Source of the DNA: Sisyra terminalis
Lineage: Eukaryota; Arthropoda; Insecta; Neuroptera; Sisyridae
NCBI GenBank assembly: GCA_958496175.1
Contig: OY292274.1
Span: forward strand, 44,960,630-45,024,629
Direction: 5' to 3'
Length of the DNA: 64,000 nt
Shown: positions 47,658-60,300 of the stretch, piece by piece
How the letters are laid out: every line of letters starts with the position of its first letter
Numbering within the stretch: position 1 is the stretch's first letter
Notes under the pieces: model-generated
Database searches by the model: none
Seen by the model: only the letters and a program-made list of their open reading frames with translations
Told to the model about the DNA's origin: nothing
Translations under genes and position numbers: made by a program

Positions 47658-48880
47658 GTAAGTAGTTTATATTGTACTGTTTTCTAAACACTATACAGCA
47701 TATTAATCATTCCGGGAAAAGTGTAATGGACATTTTTCCCTGTTTCATTATTAACATGAGAAAATGGCAAGAATGCAGTTTCATTTATCTAATAGGTGTC
47801 TGGGGCATTATACTCCAACCAGGCTAGATGTGTGTAACAAAAGCTTTTGTTCACAAGTGTGAAAGAGCTACCGTAATATAGAAGCATATATGTGAGCAAA
47901 GCTTTGTTCTTCACGTATCTCACGTAGACGTTTATCTAAATTAGTTTGGTTGTAAAATTTCATTCATTACCTCAGCTCGTAAAAAGCATTTTTAACATAT
48001 CTTATATCAATGCCAATTTACTACAATAAAAATTTCATTTACTCGAGTTTTAGACACAGTCGCAACTCATAAGTATCAATTTTTCTATCTCTAATTCATA
48101 ATTTAATTAAATCTAAATTTGTCTGTAGAATTGTTAATTATAGTTTTACTTAAGTATTTTCAATTAGATAATTCAATTTTATCGTCAAAGGTTAGTGACA
48201 TTTGCGTTCCGAATAAAAAAAATGTTCCGTGTAGAATAAAAAGACAAAGTTCATTCTAGAGTTAAGCAACAAAATTTCAAATGTGGTTAGAGCTTTAAAC
48301 CCTTAATCGGATTGAATCGCTAACTTTGGGAGCATTTTCTCAACAATATTAGCAGATTTATCTAACTTCTAAAAGCATTGTCACATTGAAACAGTCTCGA
48401 AGGCTACTCTTAAATTATTGGATTTATGCGTCCATTGTTGGTTGATTAAACTTTATGAAGCAACAAAAAACGAAAACAGATAACCTTCTATTATTCAATG
48501 GTCTTGTAGAGGTTTCAAAAAATTTAAGTAGTTTTCAAATTTGTATCATACATTAAAATATTTTAAAATAATTTTGCTTTTGCAAAAAAGCTTTATGTAC
48601 AAACATTTTTTGAGACAAATGAGATAAACACAGTTTTAAGAAAAAGTGTCCTCAGAGAATTATTTGCTATTACATTTTCAGCTTTAAAAGTATATTCCTA
48701 AAATTTCGAAAGCAAAAATTTAATACAACAATATCTTATTCTTGTCGTTCTCAATCTATTCTTGTGTAATCAAAGTTAATTATTTCTTTTTTTTTGGATA
48801 TTATCCCCATTGTTTTAGGTATTTAAGATACAAATAAATGATAAAATTCAGATCTCAGATTTTATTAAATAAAGAAGACA

Positions 48881-49178
48881 ATTCAGGTTGTTTAAGTTCA
48901 TTTTTTTTATTTAATGTTTTTTTAATATTCAAATTAGCTACGTTTCGTTACGTATCGTAACTTCATCAGGCTTCTTGAATCACAAAAAAAAAAATATTTT
49001 CAATTTAAAAAAATAAATAAAAAAATGCTTTTATTTTTTTGAGTTTAAATTGAAAATAAAATATTTTTTGTGATTCAAGAAGCCTGATGAAGTTACGATA
49101 CGAAACGAAACGAAGCTAATTTGGATATTAAAAAACATTAAATAAAAAATAAAAACGATCTTAAACAACCTGAATTTT
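48881..49178. mobile_element. Near-perfect 300 bp hairpin with hammerhead-like core motif
   Basis: TTCAGGTTGTTTAAG at the left is mirrored by CTTAAACAACCTGAA at the right, and complementarity continues through ATTTAATG..., AGCTACGTTTCGTTACGTAT and GCTTCTTGAATCAC to an AT-rich centre near 49030 that is itself self-complementary. The right arm (+ strand) carries CCTGATGAAGTTACGATACG then AAACGAAACGAAGC, i.e. CTGATGA, a very short stem, CGAAAC (49084-49106). This is the consensus order of the hammerhead core, though a full ribozyme fold was not demonstrated. No coding capacity. Confidence 0.65.
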
Positions 49179-50921
49179 AAGGTCAATTGAAAAATAAATT
49201 GGAAATTTTCACACTACAACATTTATTGGTTTTTGAAGTAAAACTTTGGCTAAGATGCATAGGTGGAGTTTGCTAAAAGTAACGAAAAATGTATATTAAT
49301 AATTTCTGGGACCAAAAGTAGGTACTTATATTACCCATGATTGTAAAAATAAAGTTTTGATATTTTATAGTCAATGATTAACTTTGTCAATTATTTAATA
49401 ATATTTCTTTGATTCTTTCAATTGAATCAATTAAGAATAAAAATTAAAATTAATTGTCGTTGGTACCAAACGTATTACCTTTCTGTAATTGTTATAGGCT
49501 CTGTGGTTTTGAATTTCTATGCTATTTACATTTTCTTTGAATAAAACAACTGCTCTTTTTAAGCAGTAATTATTTCAGTTACTTTTACTTAAAACTGCAT
49601 CAATCAAAGATACCGTCTCTTAAAATGCTAGACAATATACTATTATTAATTGTGAACTGATTGTTAAAATAAAATTTGTGATCATTATTTTTGTTAGAAA
49701 TGTAAGAATTTTGAAAATTTTGTTATTGAGTAACAATTATAACTTCAAAACTTTAAATGGTGGAAATAAGGTAAACATTTTATTGGAGGTATGAAAAGTT
49801 AAGTTGCAAAATATGCATAATTCATACAAATCCTATCTCGAAGTTGATAGTTACGGTCAAACCAATTTTAGATCTTTACATACTTTAATCTTAAAATCCC
49901 TTTCATCAGGTTTAATTGGCTTCTTATAAAATTCTCTGATTTTTTCGAAACCAAAACCTAAATAAATTTTACTTATTTTGATGAAGAACAACAATATGCA
50001 ACAATGTATGCAGACATATGCGTTTGTTTTTCAAAAAAAAAAAATACTTACTTAAATAGTTCTACTCTAATGAATAAATTTTCGAATTTTCAAAACCGAA
50101 ATTTTAAACAAAGAGTCTTAAGATACATAAAATATAAAACAATTAGCAATCTTCAGTTTTGTTTCTTATTTACAAGTTTTATTCTATATCTTGTGATGAA
50201 AAAATGAAGCTCCAATGCTTGTAGAAGATATAGAAATAATTAATAAATAAAAAACAAGTATATTAAAAGCCGAGATTTAGTTTCTTCCAAAAGTGTTTTT
50301 AGTAAGGATAAAATACTTATGGGTTCATACATATTATAAACTAGTAAATAATAGTAATTGTTTTGCTTGATTAAAGTTAGCACTGTTGATTTCCTCTTTG
50401 AAGTTCAGAAGCTTTAGAAGTTATACTTTTTTTAGGCGCGTGATGGAAGGGAAAAAATAATTGGCGATACAATTTTTGTAACGAAAGTCTGTTACGCTTT
50501 TTAGTTCTCTTTTTCCTAGTAACAAATAAACTATTCTTAAACTAACAAATAAACAATTTAAATATTTTAACAAAATATTTTTAGTCATAGTTATGCAAAT
50601 TCTGTTATGAACTCTAATTTTAAAACTAGAACGATTTAAGAACTTATTCCCAGAAAAAAAAACGAAATTTTTACAAACTTCTTACTTTTTTTAAGGTACA
50701 TAATATTAAGTAGATTTAAGTTTATATAGGTCTACAATGATCGTTATAGATCCTTTGGGGTTGATTTATCCCCGAGAATAGTTTAAGGGTCAAAGAAAAA
50801 CCAGTTCTTAACCGTGTAAAAGTGTAATTTTTTTAATATTTTTTTATAATTATTACTAAGCCACGTACCATATTAAAAGTTTAAAATTATTAAAACATAA
50901 AATAAGTTACGTCCTTTATAA

Positions 50922-51259
50922 CAGGGGTGGGCAAACAGTCAATCGCGAACAGGTGGACAATCGATCGCAGGTATTTTAAATATTTTTTTTGGGTCATTTT
51001 CAAATCTTTTAATTGAAAATGTATAATAAAGATTTAGCAGACAGTGAAACTTGAATTTAAAATTAAACACGCCTTTATTCGACAACGGATATTATCGATT
51101 CCCAAATAGTGTTTCTAATATTTTCTTTTACTCATTCTTTCTTTAAAATGATATTAAAATTTGTATTTAATTTTAATCTAACCCACTTTTAATAGTCGAT
51201 CGCGTATAAATAACAAAAATTATTGTTGATCATACCAATATTAAGTTTGCTCACCCCTG
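50922..51259. mobile_element. hAT-like MITE family 2, complete copy (338 bp) with perfect target duplication
   Basis: Terminal inverted repeats CAGGGGTGGGCAAAC / GTTTGCTCACCCCTG are flanked on both sides by the identical 8-mer CTTTATAA (50914-50921, 51260-51267). The subterminal regions contain repeated TCGATCGC words. The intact duplication suggests a fairly recent insertion. No transposase encoded. Confidence 0.85.
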
Positions 51260-52792
51260 CTTTATAACATACAATAAATAATCAAACGCCGATAGTTGTA
51301 TTTTATTTTACTTCGAATTATTTTGATGGAGATCGATGAGGGATGTTAAAAATTGTCCCCCGATGTAGCTAATTGTAAAAAATATTAGTGTTGAATTTCA
51401 TTGAAATACAATTTATAAAAAAATAGTATTCTTATATTTTGGCGTATAAAGAGTATGTCTTTAATCTGAACTTTTATATTATTAATATTTGAAAGCTCTT
51501 ATTTTATTGATATAGTGAATGATTAACAATCCCGGTTCTTATATTTTATTATTTCAATTATAATTAAAATGTTTTTCTTTGTTTTAACTAAGAAACTTAT
51601 TTCCAAGAGTAAAAAAGTTGAAAACAGAAATAAATTTGTTTCAGTTAATTTAAAGGAAATCAATGTTTTAAATGAATGACTCTTTAATAGACTTCATTAA
51701 TCTTCCGACAAGTGGTTTCCACTTAGAACGCACTTCAATTTATATCACATACATAACAATTATTTAACATAGTCAACCAATTCTATTTAAACGATGAAAA
51801 AAAATCAAACTCGCCACAAAACCACATTAGTTCAATTAGTCATTTTTACTGATCAGTGATCTACTTTGAACATTCAGCTGAATCATTTGTCAATTCCTAT
51901 ACTTAACACTATCGATTAAGTTGTTCGCGTCTTGTTTCGCAAAAACGACCAACTTGTAACCAATTATAATTTGTTTCAACAAATAAGATAAACTATTTCA
52001 ATTTATATTCTCTGTTTTTTCTCAATTAGTTTTGTAGTTAATAAATACATTACCACTACATGGACTTATAATGCTTCGAGATTCTTATACCAATCGCATC
52101 TCATAGCTATAGCTTGATTAACACTTTGTTGAAAATCAAATAATTAATACCTATTTTAATTATCAGTTTTTATAATTAAATATAAACTAATGGTAAGTAT
52201 AATATACAGTATACAGTGAAAAAGAAAACTTTTTATACTTGAAATATTTCAGTATTGATTCTAAATCTCGAATCGAAGACAAGGATACAAATATTTTCTT
52301 TGAAAATATATTATTCGTTTAATGAATTAATTTAGTGTAAGTATGATAGAAGCTGATAATTTTGATTTACGGTAACAATTATAAGAAGAATAAAATATTA
52401 AAAATTCTGTTAAAAAAGAGGCATTTGGAAACATTTTGAAATCATGTCATTTAAAATGCCTTTTTTAACAATGAAATGTATTTAAAAGAACAATGTGAGA
52501 ATTGATGCCTTAAAAACTATTAATTAGTAATTTCGAAAATTTCTATAGGGAATATCTTTATAAAACTATTAGACTTATCATCAAAGTAGAAAATTATGGC
52601 AGCATTTAAAAATATTTTTTTCTCGATAAAAATATTTCTTCAAATAGATTAACATTTAATCGCCACACTGCAGCCAATTTGAAAATTTTGAAAAATTAGA
52701 AATCAACATCTGTGTTTGTTTGAAACTTCTTGGTGTTTCTAATGGTCATTTATTGTCGTTTTTCAACAATTAAGATTTGTAGAGATTTGAAA

Positions 52793-53076
52793 CAGTGGTT
52801 CGTAACCAGAGTTCAATCAGACCCCAAAGGTTTAGTAAGTTAGTCTCACGGGTTTGGCGGAAGTCACCTCGGGCGGCACATGAAAATAGGGCGGCTATTG
52901 ACATTGATAATTCAATAAAAGGTTTTGCTTTGAGAAAAACACGAAGAGATTTTCAAATGTTTACTGAATCTAAAGGTATTTGACTTTTTACCAATTTTTC
53001 TTGACTAATGATGAAAAGAGGGGGCGGTGAATTTTCGGTTGGCCCCGGGCGGCGGAATCGCATGCTACGCCAAGGA
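52793..53076. mobile_element. hAT-like MITE family 1, copy 3
   Basis: The internal blocks CGGGCGGCACATGAAAATAG then GGCGG, and GGGGGCGGTGAATTTTCGGT then TGGCCCCGGGCGGCGGAATC, are shared with the copies at 21456 and 34263; the right end reads GCATGCTACGCCAAGG. The left 80 bp (CAGTGGTTCGTAACC ...) differ from the other copies and may be a second hAT end joined on. No clear duplication. The open frame at 52795-52983 runs through the repeat and is not a gene. Confidence 0.6.
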
Positions 53077-53349
53077 AAAAAGGATAATAAGGAAGGTCTT
53101 TAAGAAATTTACTACAACCAAAATATTATTTTTTTTAATTATATTTTTTAAAACTTCTTAATGTTCTGTAGATTATTTTTACAACTAATTTTGGCCTTTA
53201 TAACTACTTCTTAACACATAATACACGATTTTAGTCAAATTTTCAATTCTCTAAATTTTACTGTTTAACAATTGGAATGATAACTAAGAGTGACAGGACC
53301 TTAACAACCTGGCCAATAGAAATAAGGTAAATGTAAAACCATAAGGATT

Positions 53350-53625
53350 AAAAGGTATTAAAAGTGGTGACATCCTCGTCCGTAAAGATCCAGAACACCA
53401 TTCAAAGGCCTACAGCCTCTGGTTGGTGTAACAAAACCATAATTAATTGAAAAATACGAGTGTCATCAAAGAATGGATTTATAAAAATTATTGCCTAAAA
53501 TGGAAGAACGTCACTGGACATAAACACAGTAAAAAAATAATAAGAAAACCATCCCGTAATTCAACTACTGAAATACTTGATCTTATAAATAAACAAGTCA
53601 CAATTATAGTATATACATCCAATAT
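53350..53625 (+). pseudogene. RNase H-bearing LINE remnant, copy 3
   Basis: The + frame 53447-53620 reads VIKEWIYKNYCLKWKNVTGH then KHSKKIIRKPSRNSTTEILD, matching the post-RNase H pattern 'I..WL......W....G..HTK..I..PS...T..LL.LSR' and aligning with KEWLYSV and [17 protein letters not shown] of the copy at 22620-23330. The zinc-finger-like end is missing. Confidence 0.6.
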
Positions 53626-56111
53626 TTATACTCCTTAAGTCCTATCACCATTGCGCCTTCAACTCTTCAAATATCAACACAAAAAGTATTGCGAGGATTG
53701 CTTTTATTTTATTTACATATGGGAAATATAAGATTTCAAGTCACCGGGTTGTTAATAACAATACTCTCACAATAAGATTCCTTAATAACACTCACATAAA
53801 ATATGAATTAAATTATAAACTTAATACATATATTCAATAAATAAAAAAGTCACATTCAAACGGTCGCTATACGTTTTTCAAAAGATATCATAGGCAACAT
53901 GAATGACATCAATGATTAGGATAATGGATCTATCAATGGATAACACCCTAATCACCTAGCGAAATGAAATATACATTACAACCTCTTATTATACCTACCA
54001 AATTTCAAAGGAGTGTGACCACAAACACCGTGACAAGAGATTTTTATATATATGATGATTGGATAATGAGAAATTTTGAATATTGTAAAAAACTGATTTT
54101 TTTACTACGAAAGAAGCTTTCAAAAAGATTAAAATTTTTATGCAAATATGTTATAAAAAAGTTGTAATACATCTTAAACTTTTGATTATGGAAACTTAGT
54201 TAAAAGTGAAAAGAAAATCTCATTCTGATTGAGCTAATATTTCGTGCAATGAATTAATAATGATTTTTTAAAAAAATAACATAGATTTCTTCATTCCGAT
54301 TATTTTGCTATATTCAACCTACATCCAACTAATTTACGAGCTTACTGACAAGTAAGACATTAATCAAATCTATATCTGTTCTATTTTACATTCGTAATCA
54401 AGTAATACTATCTATAATACAAATGAACTGTTGGATTAACAAATTTCACGTGGAGATTTCGCGATTTTAACATCTTAATCGGTAGTCGCCAGTCGCCGGG
54501 GTTTTGAAACGCTTCAAAAATCAACTTTTTTTTATCGATGCACATTTCGGCTTAAAATGAGTGACGGACTATTAATTTGTTAATGTAATTGAAATGATGA
54601 AAATGCATGGTTGACAAGATAAAATTTCCATTTAGTTAGTCACAAACAAGTTAAGCTCGAAAAAGGGGTTGTTGATCGTGTGAAGAGATGGTGACAGCTG
54701 ATTCCATGCTTACAAATTCAAACAAGAAGTGTTGTTTGGAATTTAGTTTGTCTCTCTAATGTAACAACGGCTCAAGCGAACAAAGAAGTTAACACAAACC
54801 TCCACTTCGCAAGTATAATAAACTAAGAAGCAGCGAATGAATTTGATCGTCCATCGCTCTACTACATACTATTTGCGTTGTTTCGAAACATTCGAAAATA
54901 AATTAACCAGAAAGATGAAAATATTCTTTTCTTTGTTACAGTCAGCAGTCGCAACTCTCTTTTTACTAGTCTGGCCATTTAATTTATTTGATCCGTTTTA
55001 CATTTGTGAATCAAATTACCCTCGACATGTAAAAGGGGAATTTTTTTCAATTAGCCGAAAATATTCAGTCTATTCTCGGAAATTGGAGATATTTCTCAAA
55101 GAGAATTTTTTTTAATTCTTATTCGTGTATCACCAAAGCGTTTTCAAACAGCTTAATAACTAAAAAAAAAATATCGTTCAATTTGCATACATGTGTAATT
55201 TAAATAATTATCTAATCCCCTACTCTTGAAGTTATAACTTGAGTATTTCTTCGTATTATGTTTAAATACATCAATTGTTCGCACTACTTAAATACCAGGT
55301 GAATATATGTATTCGTTTTATTGGGATTGTAGTTTTTTGCCAATAGCGATTGCTGCAAGGTACTTAAAACTAGTTTACATATACCTAAATGATTTAGTCT
55401 CGCAATATACTTTCATGTTGTATTAATATTTGTTTTCTATTACAAGAATAATTGAAATTTTAAGGATAATTAATTTCCAAACTATTTTCTTTATAAATTA
55501 GTCAATGGTCCAGATCCCAACGAATATTTTCTTGAAAGAAATTAGTTTTACATTAGCACGGTCAAAAACATGTTTTTAGGTATATAAATTTTTACCCTTG
55601 TTAAAGTCACAAATTAACATTTTTTCTTTACATTCATTATTTTTAGTTTTAAAGTTTGCAAACAATAAGAGCTGATATTTTAAAAAATCAATAAAGAAAA
55701 TAATCATAAAATGTGAACAAGATTATTTTGGATTTAGGATTTTTCAAATCGTGTAATTTTCACAGACGCACGTGAGCGTAACACTTCGTCACTATAAATT
55801 TATATAAAATTTATAAATTTTTATATAAAATAATATTTATAAGGAGTCATAAAACTCGAGTAGTTTTAGTAGCTTTATTGTACTTTTAAAATATTTAAAA
55901 AACAATGAAAAATAGAATTTAATTAGACTTTTTTTCAAGTTTTTAAATGGTGGGTATATTAATTATTAGTATTTAATTCTTAAAAATCTATAATTTTAAT
56001 AACCGAGAATATAAGATACTATTGCCGTTGAGTCTTAGTGATGTATTAAAGTTAAAATGTCGTTAAAGTATACTAATCATACTAATTGAATAAAATGACA
56101 AAATTTGCGGA

Positions 56112-56400
56112 CATTAATCCCTCTATAACATGGTAAATTTGTTTTGCGTTATGGGAAAATGCGTTGCACGAATGTTTTCGCATTACGTGCTCGTATAATG
56201 CGTAATGTACAAATGATTCATTTTTAACTTTTCTCGTTAAAGAAGGTTAAAACTGAAAATTAAAGAAAGACTATGTTATAGACGAAATAAATGTGAATGT
56301 GAAGACAATGTGGGAAATCCCCGGATTATTTAGGAGAAAATACGTGTTAAAGAAGTATTAAAACGCGTTATAAGAGTACCGTGTATAGAGAGGATTACTG
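56112..56400. mobile_element. Pogo/Tigger-like MITE (289 bp)
   Basis: Left end CATTAATCCCTCTATAACATGG and complement of the right end (CAGTAATCCTCTCTATACAC) form an imperfect inverted repeat of about 25 bp; the right end is followed by TA. The termini resemble those of the element at 39010-39665 (CAGTAAT.CCTC). The interior has CG-containing words (GCGTTATG, GCATTACGTGCTCG) unusual for the surrounding DNA. Confidence 0.6.
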
Positions 56401-57194
56401 TATTTTATTAAAAAGAGCAAGAAGTTTTTCTACGAAAGTTTAATGTATAAAATAATTACTTCGATTCATATCTGTGATACACGAAAAAAAAAATCAAAAA
56501 TTACGATAATATCGTACTTTCTGCTGTTTATTAGAGTGAAGCACCTGAACAAATGTTTCATACTTTTTACAATACAGCATAGTAAAATTCATTTGACAAA
56601 TATTACTACTTGAAGCAACAGACAATCCTATTTGCTTTCATAAATTTTAGGATTTTCTAATAAGAAATATTAACATTCGTTATACAAGACTAGATGCACA
56701 AGAAAAGTTTCTCTTATAAGTTTTTTTATTTCGAAATCTACAAAACACGCATTATATGGGTTACAAATAATAAGACAAATTATGCATATAACTGCATATT
56801 ATAACTGAACTATTTATCATCACAATATTTTATTTCACGATTATAATAGTTATTTTTTTAATTATGTTATAATCGAAGCCAGGAGATGTAGAAAAACGAA
56901 AAACATTTTAGTTAATTATTGAATATGTTGTATTTAAGACTGGGATAGAGAAGAGAGTTAAAAGTATTTTCAATAATAAAAAAAAAAATCAAACATAAAA
57001 ATTTATCATAAAAAATAATATTATATTGTATTCGAAAATACTGTGTTTCCAATTTAATATCATTTTTATATTTAAACGTTTAGCGATGAATTCTTCTCGA
57101 TTTATTTGTCTCAATAAGTGGATGCTCAAACTGGCCTCAACACGCTTATAGAAGTTATTCATGTAAAAGCTCATACATACTCAAATAGAGTCAC

Positions 57195-57300
57195 TAGTAC
57201 GTATTCGTTGAGAAGTCAGAGAGTAGGGATGGTAGTAGTAACTTTTTCTCTTTAACTTGTATATGTTATGTATGTTTATTCACTTGCACTCAAAGAAGAT
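57195..57300 (+). repeat. Dispersed repeat family 3, copy 1
   Basis: TTGAGAAGTCAGAGAGTAGG then GATG..., TTTTTCTCTTTAACTTGTAT and TATTCACTTGCACT recur, complemented, at 61965-62100 (TTGAGAAGCCAGAGAGTAGG, TTTTACTTAATTATATG, TATATTCACTTGCACTTCCC). No coding capacity and no class assigned. Confidence 0.6.
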
Positions 57301-60300
57301 TATAATGTAATATCGTAAAATCTGAAATGCTACTTTTTACAGAAAAATATTGCTATAATTAGAAGTTATACCGTAAAAATTCAAATGTAATTAGAAAATT
57401 TTAAATAAAATATTGTAAAGAATATGATAATGAAAGAATGGTCTTACATAACGATGTTCTTGTTGTAATTTTTATTTTTGTTCCGTGTAGTCCGAAAAGA
57501 ATAATACTTTTTACAGAATTAAGTTATCTTATGAACTGAAAAAGCAATTAAATTAAATGATAGTTCTATAATGTAGACTTTTTAGAAAAACTAAAAAATA
57601 AACAAAAATTATTATTTCCTATGTCCTTAAATATTCAAATAGATAAATATCTTATTATAATGAATACTGGTTATTAAGAGTAGCAAAGATCTAATTTTAT
57701 TAATACATGTTAAAATTAAAACACGTAATATGAATACACGTTCATTGAATTTTTTGGTATCGTTTTAGTGTTTTATTTTGCAAATTAGGATCGAAAAATG
57801 TTATGTTAACCACCTGAGCAAAAATTTAGCACAAAAATTCCTTACGAACAAGAAATAAAATCTTTACATTTTATTTTTACAATAAAATAAAACGAAATAC
57901 TGTGTTTTCGTAGAAAAATTGATAGTTCCAGTGAAAAATACTTCTATGCGAGCGACTTCAGTAATTTTGTGACGTTTTTTGGAAATTTGTGACATTTTGT
58001 GGTCGGATTGTTTCGCATTTGCCAGATGGTACAAATTAATATTGTTGAAAAAAACTGACAAGTTTAGAAATACCACGCCATTGAAATATTATTTCAGCTC
58101 AGGTTCGGTGTCGTCTTTGTTCTAAACATCCAACTCTGGAATTTACTAATGAAAATTTGTCATCCAAACTTTCGGCGTTCTGAAATTCTTTGCAATTTTC
58201 GATCAATTTGTGAAACCGTTTAACATGTTTCGAATGCATCTGGCTTATGATTGTAAATCGTTTTTTAATATTTCTATTTGGTTTCTCTCATTGGGACCCC
58301 CTAAGTGATTTGTAATTGTAATTGGACTAACAATTATGAAAATAAATTATCTAGTCTGACCTATTAATAAAATTGAAATTTTTATTAATTCTTTTTTACT
58401 AAGTCACAGCCATGTTTGGTAGATAGGCCTTTTAAATTTGTGCTGCGAATTAAACTTTTGACAAGTCCATAAGCCGATCTCTCGCTAAAATGGATTATAT
58501 TTTGTAGGTATATTCAAATGGATTACGCTTTTGTGACTGTTTTTTTGGTTGATTGAGATTTATATTTCGGAATTTTAAATTTATATGTAATCCCACGTTG
58601 ACAGTGTTTAAAATGCAAAGCGTTCTTTACAATACTTTTTATTTAAAATTCCCAAAAAAATTGGCAACCATTGTTATGTTCTTCCTTAGAATTAATTCAT
58701 ATAATTAAAAAAATTTCGAAAGATAAACAGTAGAATGAAAAATTTCTTCAAAACTGCAAAAACATTGATGCATTTTTCAAGTGGGCACCACTACTTCTGA
58801 AGTCGTAACTGCTACTCTAAGTACAGGCCATTAAATTTTCTTTAATAATTAAATAACTTTTCAATCAAATGAACCAAACGAAAAGAAAAACAATAAGAGA
58901 TATTCATATAATTTGTTAGTTGGTACCTATAACATTTCCTGTGAGGTATACCACAATAATTGTAATACATGTTAGTTTAATACGAATAGGATGAATACTT
59001 CTTATAACAATTTTGATTAATTAACTTAACTTTAATTGATTAACTCAATTAAATAAATTGAAAACATTTTGAACTTAAGTTATAGTTTTCTCAAATTAAA
59101 GTTGGATTTCAATGGGTTTTTGGGATAAAAATTAATTTGGAATCCTTACTTTGAAATCTGAAGGATATAAACATAGGTTTTCTTATTCTTAGTGAAAGAG
59201 CAAAATCCAATTTTTTTTAAGTTTACTATACCACAAATCATTTAGATAACCCATAAATTTTAGCGTGATAAAAGTAAGCGTGATATTTATTGAATTCAAA
59301 GTTAACTTGTTAATTATTAGTTTTAAAAAATAAAATTCAATTAGTCTAAAAATCTATGAATTTTATTTGTGTTCAAAATAATCTTCATACCAAATTGCAT
59401 CAAAATCAGTCCAGCTATTTGGCAATAAAGAAGTAAAGATAGACTTTTATATGCAGATATTATGTTTGTCTGAATTACTAAGTAAATCAAACAAGTTTAG
59501 AAAAGAAATCAAATTATTTTGTACAATTTTACAAGGTGCAAATTTTTAAATTTATCACATATGTAGGTAAGACTAACAAACAATCTTTCTCTTGTTTAGA
59601 ACGATAATATTTAAGAATTTGATTTTATCTTCAAGATTTTACAAAAGCATATGAGAATATAAGAGGTTTGTTGAATCAATAGGTAGAGCAAAGGAATTTC
59701 TTTGTTTACCTTTTATTCATGTTTCCTCCTTATGAATATTTAATGAATCGCAAAGGGAGAAGACAAACACAATTATTTTACAGTGAAATTAGATCGATTT
59801 AAGACTAATAAAGGTAACAAAATATTCAAACATTGCGTTTTGTTCGAGATTTTTTTGTTTGCGTTCAATATTGGTTTCTGATTTGATTTCTTTACATTGA
59901 AATAAAAAAAATCGGTAAGCTGGTAAAGTAAACGAGTTGGGGCACAAGTGTATGCGTGTAAATGCGGTCAAATTGGGGTTTTCTATATATCTTTTGCATA
60001 AGTAAAATTCAAAGAGTTTGTTGTTTTCTGAACGAAACGAACGGTCGATTCTATTGAATTGCAATATTATGTAGATATTCGATGTGACTAAACTAGGAAA
60101 TTGTGGAAATTTATGCAAAAGGATTTTGTTTTGAATAATATTAAATTTGTATGTGGTTTAAATGCATTAACAAACTTATTCAAACCATTTGGTTCGGTTC
60201 TTGCCTTTTTGTAAACGAAGGTTTCTCAAAGCAACGCAATTGTGCATTTTTATAGGATTTCCAATATTGGTTTTGACGCCAGTGTTTTATATATGGACAT

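Noticed and set aside
47832..47860. Perfect 16-bp palindrome AACAAAAGCTTTTGTT.
   Set aside because: Isolated, AT-rich and without context; plausible by chance.
48881..49178. A functional hammerhead ribozyme.
   Set aside because: The core words are present but stem II is only about two base pairs and helices I and III were not demonstrated, so only a hammerhead-like motif is claimed.
59380..59460. CCAAATTGCATCAAAATCAG then TCCAGCTATTTGGC, similar to a block seen in many insect dispersed repeats.
   Set aside because: Suggestive of a Helitron- or LINE-derived fragment, but no termini or coding evidence are visible, so not annotated.
59789..60118. 109-codon minus-strand open frame.
   Set aside because: No recognisable domain, no splice or promoter context, and base use like the intron.
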